Below are positions 1-7,192 of a stretch of DNA of 18,626 nucleotides, in pieces. This DNA is from UBA5336 sp039034035 (GTDB taxonomy: Bacteria > Pseudomonadota > Alphaproteobacteria > Caulobacterales > Hyphomonadaceae). The notes below the pieces were generated by a model, which did no database searches, was not told the origin of the DNA, and was given only the letters and a program-made list of their open reading frames with translations. The translations under genes were made by a program, and so were the position numbers. Positions within the stretch are counted from its first letter, which is position 1. The number at the start of each line of letters is the position of its first letter. The stretch covers positions 1-18,626 of the forward strand of contig JBCCBN010000046.1 of assembly GCA_039034035.1 (NCBI GenBank). Reading direction: 5' to 3'.

Positions 1-1303
1 GCGCCTCGACCTCGGTCAGGCCCAGCCCAATACCGGTGCCGCCACTCCCCCCGCCAACCCCGGAGCCAACGGCAATATCCACGCTGTCGATCCGCGCCGC
101 TTCCCCGTCAGACCGAACGCCTTCCAAGGAAATCGTATCGCCATCGTTCAGATCGACATTGATCTCGCGCGTCGCCGCCGTTCCCGTCGCACTGCCACCG
201 CCGAGCCCCTGCCAGGTATCCAGCACCGCTCCGTTCACCAGCAATCGGAACGTGGATACCCCGTCATTCTCGTCCAGATAATTGACGGTGAGATCGTAGT
301 TTCCGGTGGCACCGGAGAAACTGCCGGTCCCGCTCCCGCTTGTCAGCGTGCCGATCACCTGGCCGCCCGAGGTGCCGGCGATCGTCTGAACCTCATAGCC
401 GCCCGAAAGATCAAGATCCTCCGCCTGGGTCCGCCCGACCCCAAAGGTCGCGCCGCCACCGCCAGTACTGCCACCGGTCCCGCCGTCGCCGGTTACGACA
501 ATGCTGTCCAGCCGCGCGCGCTCGCCGCCGCCAGCGACACCGGAGACTTCAATGACGTCCCCATCATCAAGCGCTACCGAAAACGTTTCAGACGCTGGCG
601 ATCCGGTTCCGGACGTTCCGCCCGTGCCCTGCCATCCGCCAACGAGATTGCCATTAATCGAGAGTTGGTACGATCCAACCCCGTCGCTCTCATCGAGATA
701 ATTGACCGTAATGTCATAGGTGCCCGAAGCCCCCGAAAACAGGCCCCCCACCGAGCCGGCACTGCCGGTGCCAACCACCTGCCCATTCGCCGCCGCAGCA
801 TTACTCTCAATGCCATAGTCACCGCTGATCGACAGGAACTCCGCTTCCGTCAGGCCCGTCCCGATGATCGCCGAAACCCCGCTACCCGATCCACCGCCGC
901 CCCCCCCGCCCGATCCTTCGGCCGGCAAGACCTCAATGAAATCGATACGTCCGAACTCGCCATCAATCTTGGTGCTACGAAGCCCGATCACGTCATCGGT
1001 CTGCAAGTTCAACGTAAACGTCTCGGTCTCAGGTGTGCCAAAACCGTTCCCGCCGCCGTCGCCGATCCAGGTGTGCACAATCGCCTGGTTCAGCAGCAGC
1101 GCATATTGCCCGTCGCCATCGCTCTCATCGAGATAGTGGACCGTGATGTCGTAAAGCCCCGAAGGCCCCTCAAAATCCCCCCAGGCATTCCCGGTCAGGA
1201 AAACTTCGATCCCTCGCCCCCCGGAAAGGTCCTCTCGATTGAAAACTGCGAAGGCCTGCCGATTAAGACTTTCTGCCTCTGTACGCCCAACATTGATATC
1301 CAT
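1..1303 (-). CDS. Large surface protein of tandem beta-rich modules (partial, C-terminus beyond left edge)
   Basis: An open frame starts at ATG 1303 and runs 434 codons without a stop to the left edge, so only the N-terminal part is seen. There is no signal peptide: the protein opens MDINVGRTEAESL and enters the first module at once. Three complete modules are visible (about residues 1-126, 143-271, 285-411) and a fourth begins at the edge (IGLGLTEVEA). Each has EAE near its start, a YDITVNYLDESDG-like strand, a ..NG...W.G stretch, and ends in aRiDsv. Glycine/serine-rich linkers separate the modules. The nearest known shape I can name is the CBM6/CBM35/malectin-like beta sandwich (inference). 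The divergent neighbour at 1913 has the same modules followed by RTX repeats, so this is probably also a type I secreted adhesin or glycan-binding protein. The Shine-Dalgarno is weak (GGTGATAGGTG directly before ATG). Confidence 0.8.
   Translation of the reverse strand, partial: MDINVGRTEAESLNRQAFAVFNREDLSGGRGIEVFLTGNAWGDFEGPSGLYDITVHYLDESDGDGQYALLLNQAIVHTWIGDGGGNGFGTPETETFTLNLQTDDVIGLRSTKIDGEFGRIDFIEVLPAEGSGGGGGGGSGSGVSAIIGTGLTEAEFLSISGDYGIESNAAAANGQVVGTGSAGSVGGLFSGASGTYDITVNYLDESDGVGSYQLSINGNLVGGWQGTGGTSGTGSPASETFSVALDDGDVIEVSGVAGGGERARLDSIVVTGDGGTGGSTGGGGATFGVGRTQAEDLDLSGGYEVQTIAGTSGGQVIGTLTSGSGTGSFSGATGNYDLTVNYLDENDGVSTFRLLVNGAVLDTWQGLGGGSATGTAATREINVDLNDGDTISLEGVRSDGEAARIDSVDIAVGSGVGGGSGGTGIGLGLTEVEA
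71..1303 (-). repeat. Three tandem copies of the TEAE/DE(N/S)DG module in the minus-strand gene
   Basis: Copies span about 926-1303, 491-877 and 71-451 on the minus strand. Aligned by eye they share (V/I)GxT(E/Q)AE, SGGxVxGT, a GxYDxTVxYLDE(S/N)DG core, a VNG/ING turn, SETFxVxLxDGD and (A/G)RxDSxxV. Copies 2 and 3 are closer to each other than to copy 1, whose SGGRGIEVF and LLLNQAIV segments diverge. The same unit occurs three times in the divergent gene at 1913-5605. Confidence 0.8.
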
Positions 1304-1370
1304 CACCTATCACCCACTGATTGTCCCGTCCGTGACTGGTCGAACTGGCGAACCGATACTCGGTTGCCTT

Positions 1371-1395
1371 GTTTTAGCCTTAACCCTTTCTTAAC
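1371..1395 (-). promoter_or_regulatory. CtrA box (TTAA-N7-TTAAC) with adjacent GCTAAAAC -10-like element
   Basis: On the plus strand positions 1380-1395 read TTAACCCTTTCTTAAC, an exact full CtrA consensus TTAA-N7-TTAAC as defined in Caulobacter. On the minus strand it is followed at once by GCTAAAAC (1378 to 1371), which fits the Caulobacter housekeeping -10 consensus GCTANAWC at every position. The upstream half of the box then lies about 9-11 nt from the -10, where the -35 region would sit, the usual layout of CtrA-activated promoters. The element lies about 68-92 nt before the ATG at 1303, pointing to a leader of roughly 60 nt. Motif matches are seen directly; function is inferred. Confidence 0.65.
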
Positions 1396-1498
1396 CGTAA
1401 TGACCACAGCAGATTGCACAGCTTGTTCACATTTCTTCGCGCCAAACTCACAGCGCAAACCACAACCAATTCTCTGTTTTTGAAAGAGAAAGTGGGAA

Positions 1499-1520
1499 TG
1501 TACCCTTGCTTGCAGGTACA
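1499..1520. promoter_or_regulatory. Spaced inverted repeat TGTACC-N10-GGTACA, possible operator
   Basis: Two perfect 6-nt arms separated by 10 nt (centre to centre 16 nt) sit between the divergent genes, about 200 nt before the minus-strand start. Size and spacing fit a dimeric regulator site, but I cannot assign a family, and an arm of this length can arise by chance. Confidence 0.25.
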
Positions 1521-1903
1521 AGCCCGATTCGTTCGTTTGCCCGGAAACTGATCACCCTTCCCGCGCTCAGACACAGACTCCCCAGACACGGGAACCACAA
1601 TTCCGCCACAAGTTGATCGATCCCAAAACAACTCGCCCGACCGGACCAGGATCCACATCAAACTAAGCGCCACCGTGCCCCGCGCCGGAAAAATTGCAGT
1701 TGCGCAACGATCGCCCCGCCGTCCCTCGGCGGCCCCCCCTTGGGCCCGTTTTCTTCAACATCCACAATGCGCTGCATGATTGCCGACCCCTTCAACGCCC
1801 GCGCCGTCGCGCGCGACGCCCAAAGCCCCCAAAGGCCGGCCGCAGCTATGTAACTTGACCAGTTGGCCTGTTTGTTGCTCGTTCCGCGCTGTGAAAATGC
1901 TGT

Positions 1904-1915
1904 GGAGTGGTCATG
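1904..1915 (+). promoter_or_regulatory. Shine-Dalgarno GGAG deciding the ATG 1913 start
   Basis: GGAG at 1904-1907 lies 5 nt before ATG 1913. The in-frame GTG at 1907 overlaps this site and would add only two residues, so ATG 1913 is chosen. Confidence 0.7.
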
Positions 1916-4900
1916 CCTGATGGAATTTTTGAAATCGGCTCGACGGAGGCAGAAAGCCTCGATCTTGCTGGTGCGTACGAAGTCGAGACAAGAGGCGATG
2001 CCTCGGGTGGAGAGGTCATTCAGGTGCCCAGCGCCGTGGGCCAAACCGGCATAGCGTCCGGCACGTTCAGCGGCCCAGCTGGCAACTACTCCATCGCCGT
2101 CGACTACTTCAACGAAAATGATGGTGAGGCGACCTGGCAAGTCCTCGTGAACGGGGTCGTGATCGGCCAGTTCACCGGGAATGGCGGCACCGGCCCCACC
2201 GGGTCCCTCGAAACCGAGACCTTCACCGCAGACCTCGAAGACGGCGACACCGTGGCGATCAGCGTCGTCGCTGACGCAGGTGAACGGGGCCGCGTCGACC
2301 GCGTGGTCATCACCGACAATAGCGCAGCCCTGATCAGCGTTGGCGAAACTGAAGCCGAAGACATGGTGATCGGCGGCGGCTACGAAATCCAGAACCGCAA
2401 CAATGTGTCTGGCGGCCAGGTCGTCGGCACTACCACTTCCGGCACCGTGTCCGGCGAGTTCACCGGGACCACCGGCGCCTACAATATCGACGTGACCTAC
2501 CTCGACGAAAATGACGGCGTCGGCACCTATGAGCTGCTGGTCAACGGCCAGGTCATTGAATCCTGGCTCGGCGATGGCCCCGGCAGCGGCCTCGGCACGC
2601 CCACCGTCGAAACGGTCACCGCCGTTCTCAACCAGGGCGACATCGTGACCATCCGCGGCACCGCCGGCGATGGCGAAGCCGCCCGCCTCGACAAGATCAA
2701 TATCGAAGCGGCCACCGCCTTCGATGTCGGCACGGTCGAAGCCGAAGACCTCATCCTCGATGGCTACACCGTCGAAAGCAACGAAAACGCTTCCGGCGAT
2801 GCCGTCATCCGGACCGAAGGAACCGGCACCGCGTCGGGCTTCTTCGCCGGCCAGGATGGCACCTACAATCTGACCATCAACTATCTCGACGAGAATGATG
2901 GCCTCTCGACCTATTCGGTATTCGTGAACGGTGAAGAGGTGGCCTTCTTCACAGCTGATGAGGGCGGCAGCACCGGCGGTACACCGGACTCCGAAACCAT
3001 CCAGATCGACCTGAATGGCGGAGACCTCATCACCATTCAGGGCACCCGGCAGGCCGCCGAGTTCGCCCGGATCGACTCCGTCAACATGGTGGTCATCAAC
3101 ACCTCGCCGACCACGGTCGCCGACACCGCCACCACCGATGAAGACACCTCGGTCAATGTCGACGTCCTCGCGAACGACTCCGATGCCGAAAACGACACGC
3201 TGACCATCGTCGCCATCGCAGGAACTGATGTGGTCGCGGGCGACACGGTCGATCTCGGCGACGCCACGGCAACCCTCGAAGCCAATGGCACGATCACCGT
3301 CACGCCAGACGCAGACTTCAGCGGTGACGTTACGTTCGCCTACTCGGTCTCCGACGGCGCCCGCACCTCAGACGGCACCGCCACGGTAACCGTGGAACCC
3401 GTCAACGACGCCCCGGTCGCCAGCAATGATGTCGGCTCCACCGAAGAAGACACCTCGGTCAACATCAATGTCCTCGACAATGACACCGACCCCGAAAACG
3501 ACGCTCTCTCCGTGGTCGCCATCGCCGGAACGGCTGTTGTCGCCGGCGATTCCGTCGATGTCGGCGACGCCATGGTCACCCTCGAGGCCAACGGCACACT
3601 CACCGTCACGCCGGACGAGAATTTCGATGGCAACATCGTCTTCGGCTACAGCGTATCAGATGGCGAAGCGACCAGCGACGCTACTGTCGCCGTATCGGTC
3701 GGCGCGGTGAATGACGGCCTCCTCGCCGTCGATGACAGCGCAACCACCGACGAAGACTCGGCCACCAATCTCGACGTCCTCAGCAATGACATCGACCCTG
3801 ACAGTGATCCCCTCACCGTCACCGCGATTGCCGGCACGGCGGTGTCCGCTGGCGACACGGTCGATGTCGGCAATGCCGCCGTCACGCTGGAAGCCAATGG
3901 CACCCTCACGGTCACTCCGGACCCGGACTTCAGCGGCGATCTCTCTTTCGTCTACACCGTCTCCGATGGCGAGGTGGTCGATGACGGCCTGGTGTCCGTC
4001 ACGGTCAATCCCGTCAATGACAACCCCGTCGCAACCGATGACGCCGTCACCACAGCAGAAGACACCGCAGCCTCGCTCAACGTGCTGGCCAATGATACCG
4101 ACGCCGATGGCGACACGCTGACGGTCACCGCGATTGCTGGCACCAGCGTCTCTGCCGGCGACAGCGTCGATATCGGCAACGCCACCGTCACGCTGGAAGG
4201 CAATGGCACGCTGACCATCACGCCTGATGCCGATTTCAGCGGCGCCGAATCCTTCACCTACGCGGTTTCAGATGGCACCACATCCGATGTCGGATCGGTG
4301 GCGGTCACCGTCAGCGATGTGAATGACAGCCCCGTCGCAACTGACGACACCGCCGAAACCGACGAAGACACCCCTGTTCGCATCGACGTGGTCGCCAACG
4401 ATACCGATCCCGAGAACGCCAACCTGACCGTGACAGCGGTGGCCGGCACGGCCATCGCGACCGGCGGCTCGGTCAATGTCGGCGATGCCACCGTCACCCT
4501 GGGCTCCGATGGCGCACTGACGGTCACGCCAAATGGCGGGTTCCGCGGCAATGTCAGCTTCGATTACACCGTTTCCGATGGTGGCCAGACTGATACCGGT
4601 TCGGTCTCGCTTGCCGTCAACGGCGTCATCTCCGATCCTACCGATGGCGACGACACAATCGAAGGCACGCCCGGCGACAACAACTTCAATGGCGGCGACG
4701 GCGACGACCAATTGTTCGGTCTCGCGGGCGATGACACGCTCTTCGGCGATGCCGGTGATGACATCGTAGCCGGCGGCGGCGGTGATGACCTGCTCAACGG
4801 CGGCGACGGCGACGATGACGTCCGCGGCGGCAGCGGCGTCGACACCCTGCTTGGCGGTGACGGCAATGACCGGCTCCGCGTCGGCGGCGGATACGACTTC

Positions 4901-5605
4901 GGCTTCGGCGGCGACGGCGACGACTTCCTCCCGGGCGCCGCTGGCGACGACACCATGTTCGGTGAAGACGGCAATGACGTGCTCTATGGAGGCACGGGCA
5001 TGGATGAGCTTTCCGGCGGTGACGGCGATGACGAACTCCGCGCCGGTGCCCAGGACGACATCCTCGATGGCGGCGCAGGTAATGACACCCTGCTTTCGCA
5101 GAGCGGTGACGACATCGCCGATGGCGGGGACGGCGACGACCTTGTCAATGGTGCGGCCGGCAATGACACCTTGCTCGGCGGCGCCGGAAACGACCGGCTG
5201 AACGGTGGTTCCGGCAATGACACGCTCCAGGGCGGCGCCGGCGACGACGATCTGCGCGGCCAGGCCGGGCTCGACACCTTTGTGTTCGATGCGGACGAGG
5301 GCGGCTCCGACACTGTGGTCGGCTATGAGGAAGGTGAAACCATCCGCCTCGTCGATTTTGGGTACGCGACCGCTGAGGAAGCGGCTGCCGATTTCAGCCA
5401 GAGCGGCAACAATGTGGTCTTCCAGAACGGCGACTCGACCGTCACCTTCCAGAACACCACACTGTTCACCTTGTTCGACGGCATCGAAGTCGCCGGCGAT
5501 GGCGCGGCATCGGCGTCCACATCGGTCGCCCGCGTGGAGATTTCCGACATCTCCATCGAAGAGTCCTTCGACTTCGCCGCCCTCGACGACGTCGACTTCC
5601 TCTAA
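1913..5605 (+). CDS. RTX surface protein: 3 CBM-like modules, 5 tandem-95 domains, RTX block
   Basis: The 1230-residue protein has no signal peptide. Residues 4-135, 139-265 and 269-394 are three beta-rich modules (EAE..., DENDG, aRiDsv) shared with the divergent gene. Residues 398-903 hold five ~100-residue Big_9/tandem-95 (cadherin-like) domains with the pattern DDxxxTDEDT...VLANDxD...LTVTPDxxFSG..xFxYxVSDG. Residues 908-1122 are RTX nonapeptides of the GGxGxDxLx type, roughly two dozen, which bind calcium once outside the cell. The C-terminal 108 residues start DTFVFDADEGGSDTVVGYEEGE..., as in serralysin-type RTX ends, and finish in an acidic, hydrophobic tail ending DDVDFL, as expected for a type I secretion substrate. 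It is very acidic and has no cysteine. A role as an extracellular adhesin or biofilm protein is likely; no catalytic domain is visible. No type I exporter genes are nearby. A strong terminator follows the stop codon. Confidence 0.9.
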   Translation: MPDGIFEIGSTEAESLDLAGAYEVETRGDASGGEVIQVPSAVGQTGIASGTFSGPAGNYSIAVDYFNENDGEATWQVLVNGVVIGQFTGNGGTGPTGSLETETFTADLEDGDTVAISVVADAGERGRVDRVVITDNSAALISVGETEAEDMVIGGGYEIQNRNNVSGGQVVGTTTSGTVSGEFTGTTGAYNIDVTYLDENDGVGTYELLVNGQVIESWLGDGPGSGLGTPTVETVTAVLNQGDIVTIRGTAGDGEAARLDKINIEAATAFDVGTVEAEDLILDGYTVESNENASGDAVIRTEGTGTASGFFAGQDGTYNLTINYLDENDGLSTYSVFVNGEEVAFFTADEGGSTGGTPDSETIQIDLNGGDLITIQGTRQAAEFARIDSVNMVVINTSPTTVADTATTDEDTSVNVDVLANDSDAENDTLTIVAIAGTDVVAGDTVDLGDATATLEANGTITVTPDADFSGDVTFAYSVSDGARTSDGTATVTVEPVNDAPVASNDVGSTEEDTSVNINVLDNDTDPENDALSVVAIAGTAVVAGDSVDVGDAMVTLEANGTLTVTPDENFDGNIVFGYSVSDGEATSDATVAVSVGAVNDGLLAVDDSATTDEDSATNLDVLSNDIDPDSDPLTVTAIAGTAVSAGDTVDVGNAAVTLEANGTLTVTPDPDFSGDLSFVYTVSDGEVVDDGLVSVTVNPVNDNPVATDDAVTTAEDTAASLNVLANDTDADGDTLTVTAIAGTSVSAGDSVDIGNATVTLEGNGTLTITPDADFSGAESFTYAVSDGTTSDVGSVAVTVSDVNDSPVATDDTAETDEDTPVRIDVVANDTDPENANLTVTAVAGTAIATGGSVNVGDATVTLGSDGALTVTPNGGFRGNVSFDYTVSDGGQTDTGSVSLAVNGVISDPTDGDDTIEGTPGDNNFNGGDGDDQLFGLAGDDTLFGDAGDDIVAGGGGDDLLNGGDGDDDVRGGSGVDTLLGGDGNDRLRVGGGYDFGFGGDGDDFLPGAAGDDTMFGEDGNDVLYGGTGMDELSGGDGDDELRAGAQDDILDGGAGNDTLLSQSGDDIADGGDGDDLVNGAAGNDTLLGGAGNDRLNGGSGNDTLQGGAGDDDLRGQAGLDTFVFDADEGGSDTVVGYEEGETIRLVDFGYATAEEAAADFSQSGNNVVFQNGDSTVTFQNTTLFTLFDGIEVAGDGAASASTSVARVEISDISIEESFDFAALDDVDFL
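1922..3094 (+). repeat. Three tandem TEAE/DENDG modules of the RTX protein
   Basis: Copies lie at about 1922-2317, 2327-2707 and 2717-3094. Copy 1 has the most diverged core (YFNENDG, RVDRV), while copies 2 and 3 keep YLDENDG and R(L/I)D(K/S)(I/V)N. Unlike the divergent gene, the modules are joined without glycine-rich linkers. Confidence 0.8.
3104..4621 (+). repeat. Five tandem-95 / Big_9-like domains
   Basis: Five repeats of about 300 nt start near residues 398, 500, 602, 703 and 805. Each carries EDT or EDS, a V(L/V)xND turn, AIAGT or AVAGT, GD(T/S)VD or an equivalent, an (E/S)xNG or SDG turn, T(V/I)TP and YxVSDG. Repeats 2-4 are especially alike at DNA level in the stretch encoding VTLEANGTLTVTP, suggesting recent duplication or gene conversion. 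Confidence 0.85.
4634..5278 (+). repeat. RTX calcium-binding nonapeptide block
   Basis: About 215 residues of GGxGxDxLx repeats with a 27-nt periodicity, rich in GGCGACGGC units. Positions normally bearing Asp/Asn are kept in most copies; weaker copies occur around residues 985-1005 and 1045-1070. Confidence 0.9.
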
Positions 5606-5611
5606 TCCAAC

Positions 5612-5647
5612 AAAAGCTCCGGACGGAACCCACCGTCCGGAGCTTTT
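5612..5647. terminator. Bidirectional intrinsic terminator between convergent genes
   Basis: A perfect 15-bp stem, AAAAGCTCCGGACGG pairing with its complement, encloses a 6-nt loop (AACCCA). The arm ends give a TTTT tract on either strand. It starts 6 nt after the stop codon at 5605 and ends 16 nt from the end of the convergent gluconokinase gene (5664), so it can serve both. Confidence 0.92.
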
Positions 5648-5663
5648 CTCTCCTGCATGCGCA

Positions 5664-6170
5664 TCAATCCGGCGGGAGCCGGACCGATGGCCTATTCAGC
5701 GCCACCACGATCTCCTCGACAATCTGCTCCACGGGCCGGTGCGCGGCGAACACCTTCGCGTCCGCCGGCGGATCCAGCGCGCCGAACTGGCTGTCCAGCA
5801 GGTCCACGGGCATGAAATGATCCCGCTTTGCCATCGCCGCACCGATCACGGTCGGCGAAGCCGTCAGCAGGCACCAGGTTACCGCCCGGCCACTCGTCCG
5901 CAGGCCCGACTGGACAAATTCGGTCAGCGCTGAGCAGGCCAGCACAACCGTCTCATCTTCACACGCGCGAACCGCAGCGACCATCGCATCAACCCACTCC
6001 GCACGGTCCGCATCGGTCAGCGCCACACCCGCCGCCATCCGCATTCGGTTCGCTTCGGAATGGTGGTCATCAGCCTCGATAAAGGGCCACGCCATCCGCG
6101 ATGCCAATGCCCGCCCCACCGTGGTCTTCCCACAACCAGACACGCCCATGATCACGATCAACCGCTTCAC
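5664..6170 (-). CDS. gntK: Gluconokinase (gluconate to 6-phosphogluconate)
   Basis: The 168-aa product matches the GntK family, which is about 170-180 residues. It has a P-loop GVSGCGKTT at residues 9-17, then EADDHHSEANRMRMAAG and LTDADRAEWV, the counterparts of the family motifs DxxHP..N..KM..G and LxDxDRxPWL, a CSAL segment at 79-82, and RDHFMPVDLLDSQFGALDPP near 116-135. The enzyme phosphorylates D-gluconate with ATP in the cytoplasm to feed the Entner-Doudoroff or pentose phosphate routes. The lid segment after CSAL (TEFVQSGLR) lacks the usual Lys/Arg pattern (CSALKRxYRDxLR). GTG 6170 is chosen because the P-loop normally lies close to the N-terminus; ATG 6197 would add nine residues. 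It follows tadC by 65 nt on the same strand; no gluconate permease or dehydratase is nearby. Confidence 0.88.
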   Translation of the reverse strand: MKRLIVIMGVSGCGKTTVGRALASRMAWPFIEADDHHSEANRMRMAAGVALTDADRAEWVDAMVAAVRACEDETVVLACSALTEFVQSGLRTSGRAVTWCLLTASPTVIGAAMAKRDHFMPVDLLDSQFGALDPPADAKVFAAHRPVEQIVEEIVVALNRPSVRLPPD

Positions 6171-6235
6171 GTCGCCACGTCCAGTCCATCCCTCCATGCC
6201 TTGGCGGCATCTGTTCGGGTGTAGCCTATCACATC

Positions 6236-7192
6236 TCAGAACACGTCCTGTAACCGGATCACCGCCGGCAGGATCAGCACGCCCAGCAGGACTGGAAACA
6301 CAAACACGATCAGCGGCAGCGTCAGTTTCGCAGAAAGCGCCATCGCCTGCTCTTCGGCCTTCAGCATACGGCGCGCGCGCATATCCTTCGACAACACCCG
6401 CAAGGTCTCGCCCAGGCTCGTCCCCATCTCCTCGGCCTGGCGCAGCATGGTCGCCAGCGATTGCGCGTCCTCCAGGCCAACCCGATCCGCAAAGGTCTTC
6501 CACGCTGCCTTCCGCGCCTTACCAGCCCGCATCTCCAGCCCCACCGTCCGGATGTGGCGCGACAGGTGCGGATGACGCTGGGCCAACTCATCGGCCACCC
6601 GCAGCACCGCTGCATCAAGGCCCAGCCCCGCCTCAACACACGCCACCAGCAAATCCATCATGTCCGGCAGGCCCTTGAAACAAGCCTTCGACCGCGCCGC
6701 CACCCGCCGGTCGAGATAAAAACTCGGTGCCAGTACGCCGATGCCCACCGCGAACGGTACCCCCAACCACACCGATTCCGGATCCAGCCAACCGGGCCGC
6801 ACCAGGCCGTACATCACGCCCGCAACGGCCAGCGGCACAATAAGGCACACCGTCCGCGCGGCATAGTAGAGCGGCACCGCATCGGGATGCATATACCCCG
6901 CGCGCACCAGCTTCTGCTGGATCGCTGAACGCTCTGCCGCATCCGCCGGTGTTGCCCGCCGACCGACACCCGCAAAGGCCGCCTTCACACCATCCACCAG
7001 CGCCGTCAATCCGCCGCCGGCGGCCGTATGAAACCCGGCTCCGCGCCCCGCGCCCAGTCGGCGCTCCAGCAACTGGCTTTCCCCAAGGCTCCGCAGCAGC
7101 ACCAGCAAGCCAGGCAGCGCTATGATCAGCCCCAGCGCGAACAAGACCCGCGGCAAGCTGAAGGACCCTCCAAGATCAAACAGCGCGGTCAT
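6236..7192 (-). CDS. tadC: TadC, Tad pilus inner-membrane platform protein
   Basis: The 318-aa membrane protein is of the GspF/T2SSF type. Hydrophobic segments lie near residues 14-35, 112-130, 143-160 and 289-311. The GspF domain, about 175-300, has LPDMMDLLVACVEAGLGLDAA and ATMLRQAEEMGTSLGETLRVLS, typical of TadC (CpaH). With TadB it forms the platform that couples the CpaF motor to pilin assembly. The start ATG overlaps the tadB stop in an ATGA, so translation is coupled. It is the last gene of the Tad run; no terminator-like hairpin with a T-tract is visible before the gluconokinase gene, so read-through is possible. Confidence 0.92.
   Translation of the reverse strand: MTALFDLGGSFSLPRVLFALGLIIALPGLLVLLRSLGESQLLERRLGAGRGAGFHTAAGGGLTALVDGVKAAFAGVGRRATPADAAERSAIQQKLVRAGYMHPDAVPLYYAARTVCLIVPLAVAGVMYGLVRPGWLDPESVWLGVPFAVGIGVLAPSFYLDRRVAARSKACFKGLPDMMDLLVACVEAGLGLDAAVLRVADELAQRHPHLSRHIRTVGLEMRAGKARKAAWKTFADRVGLEDAQSLATMLRQAEEMGTSLGETLRVLSKDMRARRMLKAEEQAMALSAKLTLPLIVFVFPVLLGVLILPAVIRLQDVF

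Larger units (their letters stand above)
1304..1912. other. Divergent intergenic region between the two RTX-type genes
   Basis: I find no convincing gene in these 609 nt; the short open frames here have no family features and clash with the promoter signals. It contains a CtrA box and promoter-like element for the minus gene (1371-1395), a spaced inverted repeat TGTACC-N10-GGTACA (1499-1520), a 10-bp perfect palindrome GTTGCGCAAC (1699-1708), and a GC-rich 6-bp hairpin CCGCCG-TCCCT-CGGCGG (1716-1732) without a T-tract. For the plus gene a TTGACC at 1855-1860 could be a -35 element, but the -10 position 17 nt on is poor, so this is tentative. A, T-rich sequence is concentrated around 1370-1500, next to the minus promoter. 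Confidence 0.6.

Noticed and set aside
665..1483. 272-codon plus-strand open frame
   Set aside because: It lies antisense to the repeated-module gene and runs out of it across the promoter region. It shows no family motif, whereas the minus frame carries clear repeats.
1526..1580. GANTC sites (1526-1530 and 1576-1580) as CcrM-linked control
   Set aside because: Two sites in about 600 nt is what chance gives, and neither overlaps the promoter element.
1658..2140. 160-codon minus-strand open frame spanning the start of the RTX gene
   Set aside because: It covers the plus-gene start and its ribosome-binding site, has no recognisable domain, and its later half is antisense to the conserved first module.
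4634..5278. Regular 27-nt periodicity that might suggest a CRISPR or satellite
   Set aside because: The period is nine codons and encodes RTX nonapeptides; there are no identical repeats separated by unique spacers.
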